Source of the DNA: Anaerolineae bacterium
GTDB taxonomy: Bacteria > Chloroflexota > Anaerolineae > Promineifilales > Promineifilaceae
Assembly (NCBI GenBank): GCA_030425205.1
Contig: JAUIAP010000014.1
Location: forward strand, 1-64,000
DNA length: 64,000 nt
Direction: 5' to 3'
The notes below the pieces were generated by a model, which made no database searches, was not told the DNA's origin, and worked only from the letters and a program-made list of their open reading frames with translations. The position numbers and the translations under genes were made by a program. This document shows positions 59,400 to 64,000 of the stretch, piece by piece (within the stretch, counting starts at the first letter, position 1; each line of letters opens with the position of its first letter).

Positions 59400-62300
59400 T
59401 AGGAGGTCATTGCGGAGTTGTTGGGTGATTTGCGAGGGGGTTAGGTTGAGTTCGGCCGATAATCGCCCGACACACCGTTCATACGTCCGCAGCACTTCCG
59501 CTTGATTGCCGAGTTGGGCGTGGGCGGTCATCTGATAGCGATAGGCTGGTTCCCAACAGCTATCGACGGCGAGCATCAGGTTCGCCGTTTCGATGAGCGG
59601 ATGCCATTCGGCCGATCCCTGTTGCAACTGTGCCAATCTTTCGGCCGATCTCAGATAGCGATTGTGCAACCGCTGCTGTTCCTGCATCGCCCACTCTGCA
59701 TACGGCGCGTCGGCCAGATATTCCCCCTGCCAAAGCTGCAACGCCTCATGATAGAGCGCAGCCGATTTTTGACGATCTGCTTGCAGTATGAGGGAGTCAA
59801 ACTTCGTGACATCGAAGGTGAAATCGGCCGATTCGCGCACCCCGTAATGACTGCCATCCCGCACGATGTAGGCACTCGGCGCGTTGCGTTTGCGCTCTGG
59901 TTCTAGCTCTTTGCAGAGGGCGGCATACGCTGTTTTGAAGTGGCGGGTTGCCTCATCAGAGGTTGCGTCGGGCCACAGCAGACGCATGATCTCTTCACGA
60001 TGCAACATGCGTCGTTCGTTTAGCAGCAGTTGGAACAGCTCTCGCGCTGACTGACGACTCCACTTGATCTCATCCTGACCGCGCAAAACGCGAAATCGGC
60101 CGAAACTCGTCACCCGCAACTGATAACCGGGATGCAGCTCAACCATTGCCAGCCCTAGCTCGCTGAGCAGGCGTTCTGCAATCGGCTTTTGAATGGCGTG
60201 ATCGCGGGCGTAGATCAGCAAGGGAACGAGTCGGCGCGAATCGGGCGGACTGAGCAGCGTGCGCTTGAGAAAGAGAAAATCGTAGTTGTGGGTGGCAACG
60301 AGCGTGAGCAGGTCGTCGAGATCACGTTCGAGGCGGATCAGGTCGTCGGCCGCAAACCATTGCAGACAGCTCCAAAGGCGGGCAACAGCGACGGCGTGAC
60401 TGTCGCCACAGTCGGCGGCGTGACGTGCCGCCCTCATTAACATCGTGCGCCCTTTGGCAAACTTGCGCGCCAGCACATAGCTCGCGCCGAGTGTTAATTC
60501 GAGGAGCGTGGCGATCCATTCGTCGCCGTCGATGCGGGCGATGTGGATGCCCTGTTCGGCCGTATCGACCGCCGCGTTGAGTCGTCCCTGAAACCCATGC
60601 ACCTGCGTCATCCCCCACATCGCCTCTACCTTTAGGCGCGGCAAATCGAGCTGGCGACTGACCGTGATCGCCTGTTCAAAACAGCGTTGCGCAGCGGCAA
60701 ACCCAGCCGCATCCTTTTGCAACAGCCACGCCGCGCCCTGCCGCATATACCCAACGGAAACGACAAACGGCGACTCAAATTGGCGACCCCGTTCTGTTCC
60801 TTCTTGGGCGCAGCGGCTGGCGGTGGCGTGATCCCCCTGCATGGCGGCGATCAGCGAGAGCAGGAGTAATGTTTCACGGTGGGCGCGTGGACGCATGATC
60901 GGGTCGGTGCGCTCTTGGTTGGCGCGTTCTTCTAATATCGCGCGCGCTTCACTGAGGCGACCCGTTCGCAACATCAAGCGGACGGGCAATTCGGCCGAAC
61001 TTGGTCCCTCATCGCGCAACTGTCGCGCCTGCTGCTGATACTGTTCCGCCTGCGCGACACGCCCCTGATTGAGCAAATTTTCTGCCAACAGATCGAGCAA
61101 TCTCGCACGGCTGGCGCGATCTGCCTGTCCATCCGATAGGTGCAACGCCGCTTGCAGCAGCTCTTCAGCTTTGGCGGGGCGCACCGTGTCGAGATAGACC
61201 CGCGCCTGTCCACGCAGCGCACGCCCCAGCGCAAGTCGATTGTTTTGTGCCTGATAGATGGTCTGCGCTTGTTGATACCAGCCGAGTGCGCTATCGAATT
61301 GGCTTTGCAGACGCGCAATGTCGCCCAATTGCAAAAGCAATGTCGGATGTTGTGTCAACTGCACTGGGGAGAGCAGACTGATCCAATCGGCGACGCTATG
61401 CAGGCGACCGCTGCTAATCAGCGATTGCCCATGCTGTGCCAGCAAGTTGGCGACCTCATCGGTTGCGGTGGCCGCCACATAATGGTCGAGAGCCGCTTCA
61501 ATATCCCCCTGTTCGGTGAGATATTGGGCGGCGCGTTGATGGGCAATCGCGCGTTCCGTCGCGTCGAGTTGGTGGGAAAGCAGGTCGCGGAAGAGGTGGT
61601 GATAGCGTAGGCGCGTGTTGTCGAGCAGCGTCACAAACAGGCCGTTGTCGCGTAGCTGATGCAGGATGGTCGCGCTGTCGGTCGTGCCAAGTACAAAGTC
61701 GCAAATGGCAGGATCGAGATAGCGCAGGACGGATGTGATCCGCAAAAAGTGGCGGGTTTCGGCCGATAATTCCAACAATAATTGCTGCGTCAAAAATTGA
61801 AACAGATTGCTCCCCACCGCACTCTGCGCGTCGATGGCGGCGTCAATCGTCGCCCCTTGTTTTAGGCGTTGCTCGATCAGGGGCAGCACAATCGGCCAAC
61901 CCTCTGTGCGCGTGACAAGCTGTTGCGCCTGTTGGCGCGTTTGGGGCCGCTGGTAGCAGTCGCGGAATAAGGCTTGCACTTCGTCGCACGTAAAGGCGAG
62001 CGTCTGCTGTTCGATGATGAGCAGGTAGCCGCGCAATTTGTATTCATTTTGCTGGGGTAAGTTGAGGGTGGCGCGAGTAGCGAGCAGAATGGTCAGATTG
62101 GGCGGCGCGTGGTCGATGAGGCGGCTCAGGAGTTTGAGCGTGGGCGAGGATGTGTTGAGATATTGCGCATCGTCGATGATGAGGCGCAAATCGGCCGAAA
62201 ACGCCGTCACCCCGTTCAACAGCGTGTCTAGTACAACCGTCTGGTTGATCTCCGTCTGTTGTTCAAGCAGGACTTGGGTACGCTGGCTGATTTCGGCCGA

Positions 62301-62567
62301 AACGCGCCCAAAGCTATGCGCCAGATAGGTCAAAAAGCGCAGCGGCGACGCATCCTCGCGCTCAAGCGATAGCCATGCGGTCGGCGTGTTGTCTTTCAAC
62401 AACATCGTCAGCGTCGTGCTTTTGCCATAGCCGGGTCCCGCGTGCAGAATGGTGAGGGGAAATTCGGCCGATTGTGCCAACAGGTGCGCCAAGCGCGGGC
62501 GCACCAACACGTTCAACGCGGGACGGGGCGGCAACAGCTTGCTGTTGAGAACGACGTTGTGAATCAT
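59382..62567 (-). CDS. Hybrid MalT-like ATPase/SARP regulator
   Basis: 1061 residues. The N-terminus is a MalT-type STAND ATPase with AGPGYGKST (43-51) and LRLIIDDAQYL; a long TPR-like sensor follows (about 350-800). The C-terminus, instead of a LuxR HTH, is an OmpR-like winged helix (LRVTSFGRFRVLRG, about 825) plus a bacterial transcriptional activator domain (WQGEYLADAPYAEW to the end). Thus the DNA-binding part is SARP-type but placed last. TAGAAT lies 6 nt before the ATG: probably leaderless. About eleven TCGGCCGA copies lie inside. The last residues come from a class 2 palindrome. Confidence 0.9.
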   Translation of the reverse strand: MIHNVVLNSKLLPPRPALNVLVRPRLAHLLAQSAEFPLTILHAGPGYGKSTTLTMLLKDNTPTAWLSLEREDASPLRFLTYLAHSFGRVSAEISQRTQVLLEQQTEINQTVVLDTLLNGVTAFSADLRLIIDDAQYLNTSSPTLKLLSRLIDHAPPNLTILLATRATLNLPQQNEYKLRGYLLIIEQQTLAFTCDEVQALFRDCYQRPQTRQQAQQLVTRTEGWPIVLPLIEQRLKQGATIDAAIDAQSAVGSNLFQFLTQQLLLELSAETRHFLRITSVLRYLDPAICDFVLGTTDSATILHQLRDNGLFVTLLDNTRLRYHHLFRDLLSHQLDATERAIAHQRAAQYLTEQGDIEAALDHYVAATATDEVANLLAQHGQSLISSGRLHSVADWISLLSPVQLTQHPTLLLQLGDIARLQSQFDSALGWYQQAQTIYQAQNNRLALGRALRGQARVYLDTVRPAKAEELLQAALHLSDGQADRASRARLLDLLAENLLNQGRVAQAEQYQQQARQLRDEGPSSAELPVRLMLRTGRLSEARAILEERANQERTDPIMRPRAHRETLLLLSLIAAMQGDHATASRCAQEGTERGRQFESPFVVSVGYMRQGAAWLLQKDAAGFAAAQRCFEQAITVSRQLDLPRLKVEAMWGMTQVHGFQGRLNAAVDTAEQGIHIARIDGDEWIATLLELTLGASYVLARKFAKGRTMLMRAARHAADCGDSHAVAVARLWSCLQWFAADDLIRLERDLDDLLTLVATHNYDFLFLKRTLLSPPDSRRLVPLLIYARDHAIQKPIAERLLSELGLAMVELHPGYQLRVTSFGRFRVLRGQDEIKWSRQSARELFQLLLNERRMLHREEIMRLLWPDATSDEATRHFKTAYAALCKELEPERKRNAPSAYIVRDGSHYGVRESADFTFDVTKFDSLILQADRQKSAALYHEALQLWQGEYLADAPYAEWAMQEQQRLHNRYLRSAERLAQLQQGSAEWHPLIETANLMLAVDSCWEPAYRYQMTAHAQLGNQAEVLRTYERCVGRLSAELNLTPSQITQQLRNDLLGARSA

Positions 62568-62573
62568 CGCGCT

Positions 62574-62579
62574 ATTCTA
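62574..62579 (-). promoter_or_regulatory. -10 hexamer TAGAAT, leaderless start
   Basis: On the minus strand TAGAAT is followed by six nt and ATG 62567, so the RNA should start at the ATG. There is no ribosome-binding site. Confidence 0.55.
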
Positions 62580-62597
62580 CAGGATAATCTGGCGTCA

Positions 62598-63110
62598 CTA
62601 TTGTTCTACTGGTGTCACTTCCACTGCCTCTGCCGCCAACTCACGGTCGAGCAGATAGAGTCCCGGCTTGAAATCCTCGATAAAGCTCAACTTTTGCAAG
62701 AGGTCATCAACCACTTCCTCTTCCTCAACCTGTTCATCGACAAACCATTGCATGAAGCTGTCCGTCGCATAATCCCCTTCGGCACGGGCTAGTTTAACGA
62801 TCTCATCGATGGAGGCAGTCACCTTCTGTTCATGGTGCAGTGCATCCTCAATCACGGCTTGCGGTGATGACCAATCTTGTCGCGGTGCGTTGAGTGCAAA
62901 TAGTTCGACATGGCCGCGCCGACTGTGGATAAAATGGTAAATTTTCATCGCGTGGGTCATCTCTTCTTCGGCGTGATGGTGCATCCATTGTGCAAACCCT
63001 TTTAAGCCGAGTTCTTCAAAATGGGCAGATGCAGCGAGATAGGTATAGTACGCTTGCAACTCCATGTTGACCTGTTGATTAAGTGCCGTTTCGATATTTT
63101 TATTGAACAT
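62598..63110 (-). CDS. Ferritin (FtnA-like)
   Basis: 170 residues of the four-helix ferritin fold. The ferroxidase ligands are visible: Glu in NMELQAYYTYL (17), Glu and His in AEEEMTHAM (about 50, 53), Glu in HEQKVTASI (about 94) and the late QWFVDEQVEEEE. Ferritins store iron and protect against oxidative damage in the cytosol. TTGGAGAAA before the ATG is a good ribosome-binding site. It is the last ordinary gene before a 640-nt non-coding stretch. Confidence 0.95.
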   Translation of the reverse strand: MFNKNIETALNQQVNMELQAYYTYLAASAHFEELGLKGFAQWMHHHAEEEMTHAMKIYHFIHSRRGHVELFALNAPRQDWSSPQAVIEDALHHEQKVTASIDEIVKLARAEGDYATDSFMQWFVDEQVEEEEVVDDLLQKLSFIEDFKPGLYLLDRELAAEAVEVTPVEQ

Positions 63111-63182
63111 GTGACTGTTTCTCCAAGTGTCTTATTTTATTGGGCAATAACAATTGAAGATTAACAAATAAAGCCGACGCAA

Positions 63183-63245
63183 ACCTGTCATGCCCGCGCA
63201 GGCGGGTATCCACTCGTTTTGCACTAGCGAAGACTGGATTCCCCA
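63183..63245 (+). repeat. Diverged copy of the 65-bp dispersed repeat
   Basis: CCTGTCATGCCCGCGCAGGC and the following GGGTATCCACTCG...GACTGGATTCCCC match the repeats at 35662 and 41887 with about a dozen changes. It lies in the 644-nt gap 63111-63754. Confidence 0.75.
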
Positions 63246-63420
63246 CTTACGTGAAAATGTCAAGCCTTCCCGTTTATTTTGTAAACCCACAAACGTTGCC
63301 ATACCTCTACGATATTATCCTGTCCGTGTAATAACTGTCTTGAAAAGGGTTGTGCGGGAAGCGACTTTGCCATAACTTCTTACGCTAGTAAGTACCTGCA
63401 CAAATGGATTTGGGTCGTCA

Positions 63421-63506
63421 TCTCGGGAAATCCATACCGCAGAGTCGCGGAGCGACATTCCCGAAATATGTTTGGACTGTGTCTCGGGAATTGGATTTCC
63501 CGAGAC
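63421..63506. repeat. Overlapping inverted repeats of CTCGGGAAATCCA
   Basis: TCTCGGGAAATCCA (63421-63434) has its exact inverse at 63492-63505. GTCTCGGGAA (63481-63490) pairs with TTCCCGAGAC (63497-63506). The right arm can thus pair with either of two left arms. Confidence 0.6.
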
Positions 63507-63577
63507 TTGCCCTATTTAACACCCCACAATTCATTGTGTTAGTCTGAACTTTAAATTATTTAGTGGATAATCTTTCA

Positions 63578-63703
63578 CCTATGGTTAAAACCAGAGGCTG
63601 AGACGCAAAACACGCTGAAGCGCGTTGTCTTCTAGTGCGTTTGATCCGAAGGGTCGGATACCGACAACGCACTTTGTGTAACAGCCTTCGGTTTAACCGT
63701 AGG
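63578..63703 (+). ncRNA. Candidate structured RNA, long nested hairpin
   Basis: Five helices nest in order: CCTATGGTTAAAACC/GGTTTAACCGTAGG (63578-63592 with 63690-63703, one bulge), AGGCTG/CAGCCT (63595/63682), ACGCAAA/TTTGTGT (63603/63673), GCGTTGTC/GACAACGC (63622/63663) and ATCCGA/TCGGAT (63644/63654). The two non-Watson-Crick pairs are U-G and G-U when read as plus-strand RNA but would be A-C mismatches on the other strand, which favours plus-strand RNA. No known family is recognised. Confidence 0.5.
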
Positions 63704-63754
63704 ATTTCGATACCTCGATTAATTTTTGAATGTTCAACCTAACACAACGAAGAA

Positions 63755-64000
63755 TCAACTGGTGCGCTGCAACATTCGCCGTACCGTCATCGCGTGAAAC
63801 TGCTTGCCAGTGCGTGTGACATGTCCCTCACGGTTGAGACGCTTGGCAATTGCTCCATAGCTCGCCCCATGTTCCCGCAACAACTTCACATATCCAACCG
63901 TCGTTTTGTACGCTTCAATCGCCAATCGCTTGTTCTCTTCGGCACCACTAACTTGCGCCGCATAGGTCAAATTGTCAGGACTGCCAAGCGTGATCCCGCG
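63755..64000 (-). CDS. Serine recombinase, C-terminal part, cut by window edge
   Basis: The frame is open to the window end and reads RGITLGSPDNLTYAAQ, EENKRLAIEAYKTTVGYVKLL, then HGASYGAIAKRLNREG and RTGKQFHAMTVRRMLQR. The G-I-T-L-G-S-P-x-N-L-T linker and the final helix-turn-helix with T-V-R-R-M-L are typical of the resolvase/invertase serine recombinase C-terminus. The catalytic N-terminal domain lies outside. A structured element lies 50 nt beyond its stop. Confidence 0.75.
   Translation of the reverse strand, partial: RGITLGSPDNLTYAAQVSGAEENKRLAIEAYKTTVGYVKLLREHGASYGAIAKRLNREGHVTRTGKQFHAMTVRRMLQRTS

Larger units (their letters stand above)
2795..62471. repeat. Dispersed palindrome TCGGCCGA (HIP1-like), about 75 copies
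   Basis: Reading through the window I count about 75 exact copies of TCGGCCGA, the first at 2795 and the last at 62464. Base composition predicts one or two. Examples start at 3018, 4944, 7687, 14442, 18519, 21773, 28382, 33773, 40322, 51983, 59641 and 62293. Most copies lie inside genes, where they are read as Ser-Ala-Glu/Asp, Ile/Phe-Gly-Arg or Arg-Pro. Many have a longer dyad, roughly GG..TTTCGGCCGAAAT..CC. No copies were seen in 1-2794, 7695-11975, 56994-59451 and 62472-64000. The counts are by eye and may be off by a few. Confidence 0.9.

Noticed and set aside
63578..63703. Integron attC site
   Set aside because: GTTTAAC and GTTAAAA-like cores are present but in the reverse order to R''...R', and the left one does not fit GTTRRRY.
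1..64000. tRNA, rRNA or CRISPR genes
   Set aside because: No cloverleaf with a T-loop signature, no rRNA stretch and no regular repeat-spacer array was found by reading.

Overview
The window reads as chromosomal DNA of a Chloroflexota bacterium, probably Anaerolineae or a relative. This is inferred from the mix of very large MalT/LuxR-like and AfsR/SARP-like ATPase regulators, DUF4386 and LRR proteins, CSLREA/choice-of-anchor beta-helix surface proteins, a Liv-type ABC operon with CoA ligases and a moderate-to-high GC content. No rRNA, tRNA or CRISPR array was seen.

Layout. 1-12.8 kb: a damaged LRR gene, a WYL regulator, a RidA-like protein, a large MalT-like regulator, then small membrane and envelope genes and two serine beta-lactamase-fold hydrolases. 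Three promoters in this part share one operator-like block at identical spacing. 12.9-34.5 kb: an antiporter, two SARP/STAND regulators and three huge beta-helix surface proteins; two of the three are preceded by, and overlap, the same kind of tiny protein gene. 34.6-41.9 kb: metabolic genes (YjhG-type sugar-acid dehydratase, methyltransferase, SDR, cytochrome P450 with a TetR regulator), mostly lying between two identical 65-bp repeats. 42.0-57.4 kb: one long minus-strand gene run combining a LivKGFHM-type transporter, two AMP-forming CoA ligases, a FabG-like reductase, a KAS III/HMG-CoA-synthase-like enzyme and three alpha/beta hydrolases. This suggests uptake, CoA activation and further conversion of an organic acid. 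57.6-64 kb: secreted PHB-type esterase, DUF6174 lipo/membrane protein, a MalT-SARP hybrid regulator, ferritin, a candidate structured RNA and the end of a serine recombinase.

Three layers of repeats overlie the genes. (1) The palindrome TCGGCCGA occurs about 75 times by eye, where about one or two are expected, usually inside genes and often inside a longer G-rich/C-rich dyad; it resembles cyanobacterial HIP1 in behaviour. (2) A REP-like palindrome (GGAGCGCGGACG-CCTCGTCCGC type) sits between the genes of the Liv/CoA-ligase run. It flanks a REP-associated tyrosine transposase (RAYT) gene in inverted orientation and supplies the last codons of several genes. (3) A more widespread 65-bp repeat occurs in two identical copies and one diverged copy.

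Regulatory reading: all four giant ATPase regulators have a -10 hexamer only 6-9 nt before the ATG, so they are probably leaderless. Functional statements rest on motif recognition by eye; no database search was possible.
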